In this document: in pieces, positions 24,291 through 34,300 of the stretch
Position numbering within the stretch: the first letter of the stretch is position 1
Layout: each line of letters begins with the position of its first letter
Origin: Telmatactis stephensoni
Lineage: Eukaryota > Cnidaria > Anthozoa > Actiniaria > Isophelliidae
Reading direction: 5' to 3'
Length of the DNA: 64,000 bases
NCBI GenBank assembly: GCA_029948255.1
Contig: JALIZF010001748.1
Coordinates: forward strand, 248,001-312,000
Notes under the pieces: model-generated
Told to the model about the DNA's origin: nothing
What the model saw: the letters and a program-made list of their open reading frames with translations, nothing else
Database searches by the model: none
Program-made: the position numbers and the translations under genes

Positions 24291-25953
24291 GTCCGTTTGT
24301 TGTTTATTTGTGTGTACCTTTTTTGTTTGTTCTACTGCCTTGTAGTTGGTTGACTACCTGTTTTGTTGTTTCCCTTTATTTCTTTCTCTTCTATTTTCTT
24401 TCATTCATTCTTTCTCGTTCGTTCTTTCATTAACAAATCTATCTGTCTGTTTATCCTTTGTTATTTATTTGTTCTTTGATACCCGCTTATAGAAGCGGCC
24501 GCTGTGAGAGCGCTCGCTAAGGGCGCGTAGTTTTCGCGTGACTGTAGAAAAATATGTGCCCAGTCATGTCTCAACGTATATTGAGGGGATAAGACAAAAG
24601 AAATCGAACACTACGACATATCATTGCATAGCACAATCATAGGACTTTCACAGGGCCGTAGCAAGCCTTGAAAAACTGGGGGGGGGGGGGGGTACAAGGT
24701 CGCTATTGCTGGCTTTCAATTGACGTCACGGCGGCCATCTTGGTTGAACATCAACAAAAGATTGCTCATTAGTGTCTCTTGTTCGTTCAACCAACATGGC
24801 TGCCACTCTTTTATATTTTGACTCTCAAGGGAATGATTGAAAACCAGCAATATGGATCACGTGATGGATAATTAACATTTATGTTTTTTCCTTGCTCTGG
24901 TCATTTTTTTGATATTCTCAGAGAAACTCGGAGGGAGGGGGGTCACATGCCCTCCCCAGGCCCCTGTGGGCGCTGTGGCCCTACTTTCATAATGTATGAC
25001 ATTGTGCTAAGGTACGTTGTTTATGTGTAGGTGATTTACGAAGACACAACCTGGCCGTACACGATGGTAAAGAGAAATCCTTTGACTGTGATCTCTGTCC
25101 AGCAACCTTTAGTAAACCAGGTAATTTAGCTTAAAGATACAATCTCCGTACCCAGATAATAGAACAGATTTCGTATGACTGTGAAAACGACAGTTATGGC
25201 ACGGTACGGTTACGACAGGAATTTCCAATGTTTTTATAGGCATCACGGCACTGACATGGTTACGGCACGGCGCGTTTCACACTCATACGAAATTTATTCT
25301 TCAGCACATTATGTATCATCTTGGAAACATTGGCAAAGGTCATGGAACAGAATGTCAAATGTTCTTGCGCTCTATGCTCAAAGGTTTTCAGAACCGAAAT
25401 CGGCCTTTGCCTTGCAGTGCATTAGTTTATCTTTTAAATCTGCGCTTTTTGGGCCAGTATGGTGTTTTTGTCAAATGTCCCCCTTCTCTACCCCTTTGAT
25501 AGGGAAGGTTTCGTTTTGGTACAGAGGAGGGGAGCACAGGTACCCTACAAAACGCTCTTGGCCACACCCAGGTGCTCCTTTTTCGTGTGATAACATTTTT
25601 AACTTTCACGGATTTGTCCATTACAGCCGGTCTGCGTCGTCATAACACCACCCTGCACCAAAAACCACCCAAAACAATGGAATGCGACGACTGCGGAACG
25701 CAATTCTCAACTCCAATTTGTCTCAAGATGCATCGAGACACCTACCACAAAAACCCGTCCACCTACAACAACGGCCGACACGGACAAAGCCTTCACGTGT
25801 GATGTCTGTGGTAGAATGTACAGCTCAGCGGCGCTACTTATAAAGCACAAAGCTACCCACGAACCATCGTCTACACCTGGGTACAACCCGAGTCAATTCC
25901 AACATATTGCTCCTAAACCAGTTGAGCAACCCGCGGTCGAGTCTGGATCCTGA
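15699..25953 (+). CDS. Unrecognised nine-finger C2H2 zinc-finger protein
   Basis: Eight exons: 15699-15823, 16920-17007, 18655-18689, 19058-21662, 22950-23204, 24002-24220, 25031-25120, 25627-25953. Product about 1,247 aa once two homopolymer frame breaks are allowed for (19539-19543, 25749-25753). The ATG (AAGATGG) fits the Kozak context. Order: short Ser/Asn-rich start; basic CPCC motif (HPSKCPCCITDHE, about 47-60); Lys-rich acidic/basic region with NLS-like PPAKKRKLR; a long Pro/Thr/Gln-rich disordered region (about 250-850); then nine fingers from about 950. Finger 1 is C2HC; fingers 2-5 have THTGERP-type linkers; fingers 6-9 are looser, and the last is FTCDVCGRMYSS. Likely a nuclear sequence-specific DNA-binding regulator (inference from domains). 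I cannot assign an orthologue. The donor after exon 1 (CCAGT then GTAACC) is the least certain junction. Confidence 0.85.
21722..21884. mobile_element. MITE with CAGGGGCGGAT-type ends
   Basis: The left end CAGGAACGGATCCAGGATTA and the reverse complement of the right end (CAGGGGCGGATTTAGGGAGG) are similar, as are GGGGTGCACC and GGGGTGCGCACC inside. It follows 60 bp after the donor of zinc-finger exon 4. The terminal text resembles hAT-type ends (inference); the target duplication is not clear. Confidence 0.6.
22035..22706. mobile_element. TIR-bounded element carrying TTTCGCGA words
   Basis: The left end TTTTTAGGGTCATTTATTTT and the reverse complement of the right end (TTTTTACAGGGCTTTATTTT, followed by CGTGAA) are similar. 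The outer interiors are full of TTTCGCGA/TTCGTGAA words; the centre holds unrelated sequence, a nested element (22177-22275), a T-run and a (TTTG)n tract near 22590-22670. It resembles the short-word elements at 925, 2473 and 60278. Intron 4 of the zinc-finger gene. Confidence 0.55.
22177..22275. mobile_element. 99-bp foldback with 9-bp target duplication
   Basis: TAGGCTCGATTTGCAGCC and GGCTGGAAATCGAGCCTA are inverted ends, and GGGTTCCGGT and ACCGGAACCC sit inside them. A perfect 9-bp direct repeat ATTAACAAG flanks it (22168-22176 and 22276-22284). A 9-bp duplication is typical of Mutator-like elements (inference). It is nested in the element at 22035-22706. Confidence 0.8.
24236..24292. repeat. 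(CTGT)n microsatellite
   Basis: About 12 perfect CTGT units, beginning 15-20 bp after the splice donor of zinc-finger exon 6 (intron begins at 24221). Confidence 0.9.
24651..24982. mobile_element. hAT-like element with G-tract and nested MITE
   Basis: Ends CAGGGCCGTAGC and, as reverse complement of the right end, AGGGCCACAGC. Seven bases ACTTTCA repeat at both flanks (24644-24650 and 24983-24989), compatible with an eroded 8-bp duplication. It holds a long pure G run at about 24679-24692 and a second insertion at 24704-24852. Intron 6 of the zinc-finger gene. Confidence 0.65.
24704..24852. mobile_element. MITE with TTGCTGG ends, CRE and YY1-like motifs
   Basis: Ends TTGCTGGCTTTCAAT and the inverted ATTGAAAACCAGCAA, flanked by TA on both sides as in Tc1/mariner-type insertions. 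It contains TGACGTCA (24721-24728) and GCCATCTTGG. A related copy is at 28088-28237. Confidence 0.7.
25161..25303. mobile_element. GTATGA-type MITE copy
   Basis: Begins AGAACAGATTTCGTATGACT and ends with inverted CACACTCATACGAAAT; the interior has GGCACGGTACGGTTACGACA-like text shared with 49994-50130. Starts 40 bp after the donor of zinc-finger exon 7. Confidence 0.7.
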
Positions 25954-26176
25954 TGAATCCTGAAGTGGTAGGGTAGGGTAAACGTGATCACGTTTGTTAA
26001 TCACGTTCGTAACGAATGATTTCACGGAGTAGTCACGTCCGTTGTCACGGGTGGTATATATATGATCTCATTGTCAGTGAACATTGCATTACTTCGGTCC
26101 ATACTTGTATAAAGTAAAGGTTAATACTGCGTGTAGTGTCACGGTGATTGCGTTACAGTTAAAGCAGCTATCAGGC

Positions 26177-26333
26177 GTTTAAGTCGTTTTCACTACGACG
26201 CAAGTATAAACGCAAGCACAAGGATCAAAATTTTCCTTTCTCTTGTGCTTGCGTCCATGTTATCTCAATGAAAAGCGTAAGCATTATGCTGCTTGCGCTT
26301 GTGCTTGCGTCGCCAGTGAAAACCAGGCTTTAC
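26177..26333. mobile_element. Foldback of the AGGCC-end group, CGCAAGC words
   Basis: Ends TTTAAGTCGTTTTCAC (left) and GTGAAAACCAGGCTTTA (right), with TTA at both edges. The arms are built of CGCAAGCACAAG and CTTGTGCTTGCG words, forming a hairpin. Confidence 0.65.
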
Positions 26334-26367
26334 AGTCGGGTATGATTTCAAGTACATTAAATGTAGC

Positions 26368-26612
26368 TGAAAGGCGCTGTTAGGCGGTGCAGTTTTGTTT
26401 GCGACTCGTCTCGCTGCACGAACCGTTGCAGGGGCTATTACACAGGTGCATCGTCGAAACGTTGTTGCAACGATTGCAGTAACCTGCCTCGCAGTGATTT
26501 TGCGCGATTCAGGGTATGTTCACGCTTGCAATGCTTCGTGCAACTTGTTTTACAACGCTATTGCCAGACCATTTGCGGAAAAAATTGCAATGTTGTAACA
26601 GTGCCTTAAAGG
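26368..26612. mobile_element. Foldback of the AGGCC-end group, GTTGCA words
   Basis: AAAGGCGCTGTTA at the left matches the reverse complement of the right end (TTAAGGCACTGTTA). The interior is dense in GTTGCA/TGCAAC words. Confidence 0.5.
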
Positions 26613-26713
26613 CCCGCTGAGGACACGATACAACTTCACCTTTAACTGTTGCGTACAACTGGCTTGTAAGCAGAGCTCTAAAAGGTAATTTTAAGGATAA
26701 GTCTGAAAGACAA

Positions 26714-26858
26714 AGCCGCAGCATTAGCCTCCTCTCCGTAGACATTTCTTGGGCTTCCTGTGGCAATACCCAGTCGTCTTCTTTCATTACCAGTTTCCCT
26801 CTTCTCCATTACCACAGGAAACCCAACGAAGTAGTTTGCGGAAGAGGCTACCGCAGTA
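26714..26858. mobile_element. Foldback carrying TTGGGCTTCCTGTGG
   Basis: The arms include TTGGGCTTCCTGTGG (26749-26763) and its inverse (26812-26826) plus outer TTAGCCTCCTCT and GGAAGAGGCTACCGC. The same inner word recurs singly at 18558, 30479, 59290 and, with one change, at 470. Confidence 0.65.
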
Positions 26859-27822
26859 TTGTTATTTGCTTGTAGCGCTCAACCGCTGCAGGGGTGGAGG
26901 CACAAAGTGCAAATCTCTTTCACGCAATGTTGCAAATAGTTGTATCGTGTGCCCGAGCCTATTTAAAGACATGGAATTCCTTTAAACAAAGGGAAAAGAT
27001 TCCGAGTTAGAATTTCGTGTAAAAATGCACCAAGAACTTAATATAAGATGGGTGTGATTAAGATACTGTATTTTTATAATGAACATCCGGGACTTCACGT
27101 TTGAAATGATTTAGGGGAGGGGGGGAGGTATGGAGTGCGATAACATCACCAAATGTATATATCCTGAACTACTGAAATGGAAGAATACTTTCAAGAACTT
27201 TAGCTATCTCTAATTAAACTTGAGATATTTGAATTCCTTACTCTGGGTTCCAGAGGCTATTTATTTTCGTTCTGGCGTATGTCTGACGGAAAGTCGCCGA
27301 GGCAAGAAACCCTCTGGTACCCGGGTGATGGATTATTAAGAATCGATCCGAGATAACTTCCGATCTTGTAGGGACCCCTCAGGAGAGGTACACGATAGCT
27401 GTAAATAATAAGTTTATCTTACGACAGGTCGTCAAAAGCCTTGTAAAACTTCCTCGTACGTTCTTGGTGCCATCGCGTAGTGCTTAGGCTTCTAAAGTGA
27501 GCATTTCTCTTCGTTTACCATATACGGTACTCGTGAAGTTAGAGGTGTGCCCCTGGCCTAAGAGCGGCTGCCGAGGAAACTATAGTTCCTTCGACGATGG
27601 ATTGAAAACGGAAACGCTTTTGTGTGTTTTTGTGTTCTTTGTCGATGCGTATTGGAAGTGGAAGCATTTAAAAACGCATACGATCTCTCGTAAGACAAAC
27701 CAAACATTGTACAATTGTAAAAAAGAACAATAATTATGAGATATTTAGCTTAATCATGGTTAAGGTTTGATAACGTATGCTGTATATTTACAAGAAAGCA
27801 CAAAATAGCAATCGACTTGTTT

Positions 27823-28058
27823 TAGCTTACGTCACATCCGAAAAAAATTCTTTGAGACCGGACCCCCAACGATTTTTCCGGTTTTCGCGCCAAAATATAA
27901 CGTCAGGGACTGTCTCCATGGAGATACCCAATGGCAAGCAGCGTTATTTTAGCCAATCACAAGCTTCTTTTCAAACTCAAAAAGAAGTTAGAACACGATT
28001 CGTGTCGTTGTTACCCAGAGGACTAAACGAGTTTTTTTTTCCGATGTGACGTAGGCTA
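27823..28058. mobile_element. MITE with ACGTCACATC ends
   Basis: Left TAGCTTACGTCACATC and right GATGTGACGTAGGCTA are near-perfect inverted ends, followed inside by runs of A and T. TA at both edges. No coding capacity. Confidence 0.75.
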
Positions 28059-28087
28059 GTTAAGGAGAAACGCGCGTTTTCCATATA

Positions 28088-28237
28088 TTCTTGGGTTGCA
28101 TGTGACGTCACGGCAGCCATCTTGGATGAACTTCAACAAAAGATTTCTCATTAGTGTCCCTTGTTTGTTCATCCAACATGGCTACCGCTCTATTGTCTTC
28201 TGAATTCCCAAAGGATTGGATGAAACCCAGCAATTCA
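28088..28237. mobile_element. MITE, second copy of the CRE/YY1-bearing family
   Basis: Shares TGACGTCACGGC, GCCATCTTGG, CAACAAAAGATT and TCATTAGTGTC with 24704-24852, in the same order. TGACGTCA is at 28103-28110. The end GGATGAAACCCAGCAAT corresponds to the other copy's ATTGAAAACCAGCAA. Confidence 0.7.
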
Positions 28238-28768
28238 TTTCTCCCAAGAACAGAATCTAAACTTCTGATCTTTGGACGAAATGAAATTTTTGAATGTATG
28301 AGAGCACGCGTTATCCAGTGAAATGCACACAAGATGTAAATATTAGTATTTCTAGATTGATAAGAGCATATAAATAAAGAAGTAATCATAATAGATTTTA
28401 TTTGCATTGTCTTTACAGTGGTGATGATGATGATGATGATAATGATGATGGTGGTGATGATGATGATGATGTTAGGGTAGAGGTTTAGAAAAATGAATCA
28501 CAAAAACAGCAAGCATTTGGTTGGGCTGTGAGCTAGTTTTAAAAAGATGATCAACGCCCTTAAACTATTCGAAACTCCACTGGTCGTACTATTCCGTACT
28601 GACCATCGTCAAAACCGCGCATACAATGCAAGACTTTTCTCTACACACCACACACTGAAGTTCGCAATAATATTTTTTGTGCACCTGAATTTCAATAGAA
28701 GACGCTTTCCCTTTTCTTGGCGAGATACGTGCTGAAGCTGTGGCTACACGTACAAATCCTACCCCACG

Positions 28769-31299
28769 TTAAGCCCCAGCAGCTAAGACCAAGTTACAAG
28801 AACTAAACTTCACGCAATGAACCGAAGTGTTCCGTGTAGAATACGACGCTAAAAGTTCACTAGACTGTGCCGTGGTGCTACTACTCGATGTAGTTTTAGA
28901 CACTTGGGAAAAGTCCCAGACTCGGACGTTATTGTCCAATCCACCTGAAACTAACAGTGTATTATCAGAACTAAAAGACAGACTGTAAACTGTATCAGTG
29001 TGCCCGCGAAGCTCTTTAAGGAGACTGCCAGCGGAGAGGTCCCACACTCGTATGCGCCTGTCCTCTCCTGACGACACCATGTATTTTCCATCAGCTGATA
29101 TGGCGATGGACAGCACACTTCCCTGATAACAAAGTAGATTTTATAGTGAATTTAATGGCTTTAGAATGATGAATTTTCACGACTTCAAGTTGTAGTTACA
29201 CGAGATGATTTTTAACGACGATTTTCCGCGCAACGTTGCAACAACTTGCAACATTTTGCGTTGCGAGTTTCTGACTTGGATTCAAAAACTCGCAACGCGT
29301 TGCCGAAGCGAAAATTACAAGGAAAATCGTTCCAAGCGCTGAAAATCGTCGTTAAAAATCGTCTCGTGCAACACCGCCTTAACGCTCGTACCCTTTCACC
29401 CGAGGTGATTTTCCAAAAGTGAGCGTACTGTGCGTTTTCTATCTCCTCTCTTTATCAGTGCTCCGTTTTATGGGAAAGTTCAAGCTACACTACGCTACAA
29501 ATATTCATAGTCCTTGATATTCCCTCAAAAGGCCGCGGTCTATAATCGATCGAATTAGTTCCAGTAATTACAAAATCACTTGTTCGTTTCATGATTATAC
29601 TTCATCAGTGCTTGTTAAGAAAACCCTACGCACGCAATTGTCGCGAAATCGCATGATAAAATGATTACCTTGTGTCCTCTAAATAATCGAACACAGTTTC
29701 CAGCCTGCACGTCCCAAAGTCTACACGTCTTGTCCGTTGAACCCGTTGCAAGGTAACTACAGTTGGGATGGAACTTCACACACTGAAAAAAAAAACAGTA
29801 AGAAAATTGCGCTTTTAAATATTTAAAGTGCGTTGTACTCTGGGAATGGAAACTGGCTGTAAGTCATGATGATAATGATGATGATGATGTTGTAGATGAT
29901 GATGATGACGATGATTGGGGTTGTTGTTGGTGCTGTTGTTCTTCAAACATTTTCAGTATTAAAATAAGAAATCCTGAACGGACAACCTGTGACACTAAAT
30001 AAACGGAATTGTTGTTCTGGCTGAATGATGCTGCTACAGTCAAACCGCGCACAGTAATAGATGAGAGTTAGTTTTGAGAATGGTCAAACTTGGTCATCCG
30101 GTCAATATTGTCATCAACGAACATGCTCAAAAGTTGAGATTGTTAACAAATAGATTCCATTTTTCCGTGCGTTTGTACTCTAATAGATGCACAGATGATG
30201 TCAAAATGTGATGAGAACAAAATTTTGACGTCTTCTGTGCATCTATTAAAGTAGAGACCCACAGAAAAAGTGGAATCTATTTTTATACAATATTTATCGA
30301 AACAAAAAAGAGCGCGCGTAAGATTCAATTAGAGCGCGCGTCTTGAATAAACCATCATTATTATAAAATGCATGATAGTTCATGATAGTGAACTGTCATC
30401 TGCTTATAATGCACTATTTGACCAGTCTTATTCTCCTCCGCAGGCTTCACTGTGGGTTTTCTGTCGGTTTCTTTGTTCTTGGGCTTCCTGTTTAGGAGAA
30501 GTGAGAGGAGGGAGAATGGGGAGAGGATTTCGCTCTTAGTCCCCTCACGGTCAATATAACCGTTACAAAGGAAACCCCGATTAATCGTTACAAAGGAAGC
30601 ACAAGGAGTTCCATGCGGAGGAGGCTAACTAAGTCTAAAGGCCCGGACACACGGTGCAACTTTTCCCGAAACATTTGCTGAAACAACGCGCGCAACACGG
30701 TTGCACCGTGTGTCCACCACTGAAACATCTCGTGCACTGTTGCGTTCTGGACAGTTGCAGAAGTAGAACTCGATCCTCTTCTACGGCTGTTGCACACAAC
30801 GTTTCGTGAAACATGGAATGGGTGGACACACGCTGCAACATTGTGTTGCGCGCGATGTTTCAGCAAATGTCTCAAGAAATGTTACACCGTGTGTCCGGGC
30901 CTTAAAGGTCGTCCATTTCAGATCTTCCTTTATCCAGTGTACAACTCACATCAACATCTTGTAGATGTCCAGCAAATATTCGTAGTGGATAATTATACTC
31001 GATATTCCATAATCTAGCCGTAGTATCATGGGAACCACTAGCGAAGTAGTAAGACTGGGGACTAAAGTCCAAGCTCCACACGGGATAGTTATGTCCTTTG
31101 TAGAGAACCACATTAGTGTAGGAATGTAGACTCCAAAGTCGAACTAAGGATTAAAATTAAAAAATACGGGTGTTAATTAGTTGTTGCAATAGGGTAGAAC
31201 CCTTCTTATTCCTTCTTCATTAACTCTTATGGGAGCCCTTTGTTACACTCTTCCATAGTCCTTCTCGGTCATTAGACAAAAAAAGATAAAAAAAAGATA

Positions 31300-31333
<34 letters not shown>

Positions 31334-34300
31334 CCTTTATTTCATGAGGGTAGCACTAAATAGCCAAAGGCTAATAAACTTGTGGCCCTCTATAAATGAA
31401 ACTAAAACTAAAGATAAAGATATAAATACAAATGCTATACATTAAGATTAAAAATTATTATAAAAATGTATATAAATGAGATTAAACGGCGAAAAGTCAT
31501 ACTTTAAATTAGTCAAAAGCTAAGATAAAAGTATACTATAAACTATACTATAAAATGATGTAATGTCTTTTGAATATTTAAAAAATGATTTCTTATAGAA
31601 CACTTAAAGCTATTTAAAGAGTTACGTTGACGGAGAACTAACGGCAAACTATTCCAAAGCAAGGATGCTGTAACACTAAAGGACCTCCCTCCCTCTAACT
31701 TACGCTTATAAAATGGACATACTAAGTTAAATTGAGAATACCTAGTTGAACGAGTGTGCACCTCACAATTACGTTTCAATAGGCTATCTATATAGGAGGG
31801 TGCACTACCCTTAAATCTCTTGAAAACCATGATTAATTTATTCATTTTTGCTTCCTAAAAAGATAAAGGTGGATTACTTCGAAAAGGTGGATTTACTTCG
31901 AAAGCACAGGGAGTGGATGCCTAAGTCTCCCTAGGCTCGGGCGGAAAAGAACGGTGAAAATTTGAGCCCAAAATAAGTCTCATACATGTTACCTGTGATG
32001 TTAGAAAAGCACGTGACTGCACGGCTTCGAATAATTATTAAAACACAAGACCATCACGTGCGATGACGTAACGCGAATTTAAAGAACGTTGACTATGTCA
32101 GGACAAAAGGGCAGTGCTGTAATTCTGCCGAAATTGGTAACATTTAGGTCTTTGGAGGCAAGCTCGAAGATCATCGAAAGAACCAATTCTTGACTTTCAC
32201 ATACGTCATCGAAAAATTTCCCGCCAGGATCCTGAGTGAAATCAAATGTCATTCACTCAAAAGAGCACATGACAAATAAAATAATTCTTTGCCAAGGGAG
32301 TTCTTTAATGTATCTGTAAAGTATTCAAGTTAAACCTCTATAGAGCGATCTCCCTTGGTGAAAGTGGTCGCTTACTGGTCAGTCAATCGTGTTATACAGG
32401 AATGACTTGTGTGCAAAGTCTGGTCGTTTAATAGAGGTTGGTCGTACTAACAGAAGGTAATAATCGCTCATGGAGTTTCAATGATAATAAAATAATACAG
32501 AAATGACTGTATACAAAGTCTGGTCGTTTAATAGAGGTTGGTCGTATAACAGAAGGTAATAATCGCTCATGGAGTTTCAATGATAATAATAAAATAATAC
32601 AGAAATGACTGTGTACAAAGTCTGGTCGTTTACACTGTAAAAGAGGTTGGTCGTAAAACAGAAGGTGGTCACTTACAGAGTTTCTACTGTATGTATGTTA
32701 TCGTCCATCAGCACGTTTTGCGCTTATAATTTCGTAGCATTCAATTTCCGGGTCTCACCACGAGCTTGCTCGAGATCTCGACCTTAAAATCCCTAACTCA
32801 GTCTAATGTGTCACGTCATAAATTCGTCTCCTACAGAGCCAGAATAGCGTAAAGGCTGATTTACATAGTGCAACTTTTAGCTAACGTTTGCCTACAACTG
32901 TTGCATGCAACTTGCTTACAACATACATACATCACGAATTGCGTCGTGTAAATCAAGCCTACAACTCGCCTGCAAAGTTGCGCGCGTGTAAATAACCGCT
33001 AAAATATGTCGTAAGCAAGTTGCATGCAACAGCTGTACGCAAAAGTTGCACCGTGCAAATCGGCCTTAACGAGACTGCGTAGAGGGGAATGACTCCACTT
33101 TAGGCTAAACGCCCACTCCTTCCCTTTCACTTTCCCCTTCCCCTTCTTGGAATTGGAAACTTTATTTAATGAGGAGACCTCATCACCCTTAAGTGTTTTT
33201 CATGAGGGACCTCCATATAAAACACATGATTACAAACGTGCTCGACGCATAGGGTCTCCGAAAATAGGATCTTTTTACTGGTATATGTTTGGGCTTTCCA
33301 TCCACACGAACAGACGAATAGAGCCCAGTTTAGAGATGGAGATCATGTACGGAACGACGGAATGGTTGTTATAGAGGAGTGGCCGTCATTAGGAGTTGGT
33401 CGTCATACGAGGTTTGACTGCGTGCATTCACATTTTCATTCACTTAGCCAATAAAGGAGGTCGTAAGAGATCATGAAACATGATATTGTGTTCCTGCTAT
33501 AAACTATTCGATACGACACGTAAAGGGCAACAAGGGTAACAACTAGATTAAGTCCAAACATACATCACGTCACACGCTTTAACTTCCGTCATCGCTGACC
33601 AAAACATATTTAAACAATGCTGGACTTACTTCCCTGTTATTCTAGTACACGAGTCTATTTATCGAAAGCTCCAGAACAAATTGCAGCGTTATTTAGTACG
33701 AACCAAATCGACTAAAGTTTCGAAGATACACACGTAAGGTAAATATAAACGTTGTATTTCGTTATTTATTTCGTTATATTTATTGGGACTATTTGAAAGG
33801 GAAATTTTTATTCAATTGTTGCCAAGGAGCAAAGTTTCTTGTTCATTTCTTCGACACAACTTTGTACAAAATATTCATATTCTCTAAAGGTCATAATTCT
33901 CCATTCCGTGAAATTCTTTTACATGCTATATTAATATCATTCATCGGTATTCATGTTAATGAAATCTTCTGTAGTATACAAGGTTATTTGGTTTTCTTTG
34001 AAACGAAAAATGTGCGCATTTTTCAGTGCGTTTATGCCACAATAATAATGATCTCATCAGATAAATAAATCCACCCAACGACACATTCACGCCGAAAAAC
34101 ACAGTTGACAAAACGATTTCAAATCAAAAAAGATCACCAGCTGTTTTATAGTTTAATTTCTCATTAGCAGCTTTAATCCCTCTTATTTTTCCATTTTTCC
34201 TCTCAATCTACAATAAAATGGGATAATTTCATCATCTGGGGCATATACTTTCCCTTATTTTATTTTACTCTGTTCTCTTAATGTTGATCAACTTATTTCA

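Larger units (their letters stand above)
25954..28768. other. Convergent intergenic region packed with MITEs
   Basis: Lies between the zinc-finger stop and the TAF5L stop, so it holds both 3' UTRs. No exon is recognised. Six inverted-repeat elements (listed separately) occupy much of it, with a (GAT)n tract at 28418-28471. A minus-strand AATAAA at 28402-28397 could serve TAF5L (3' UTR about 370 nt), but this is only a candidate. Confidence 0.6.

Noticed and set aside
31543..31845. Host gene encoding a 100-aa protein
   Set aside because: The sequence is the C-terminal end of a LINE reverse transcriptase protein followed by its 3' UTR and (ATT)n tail.
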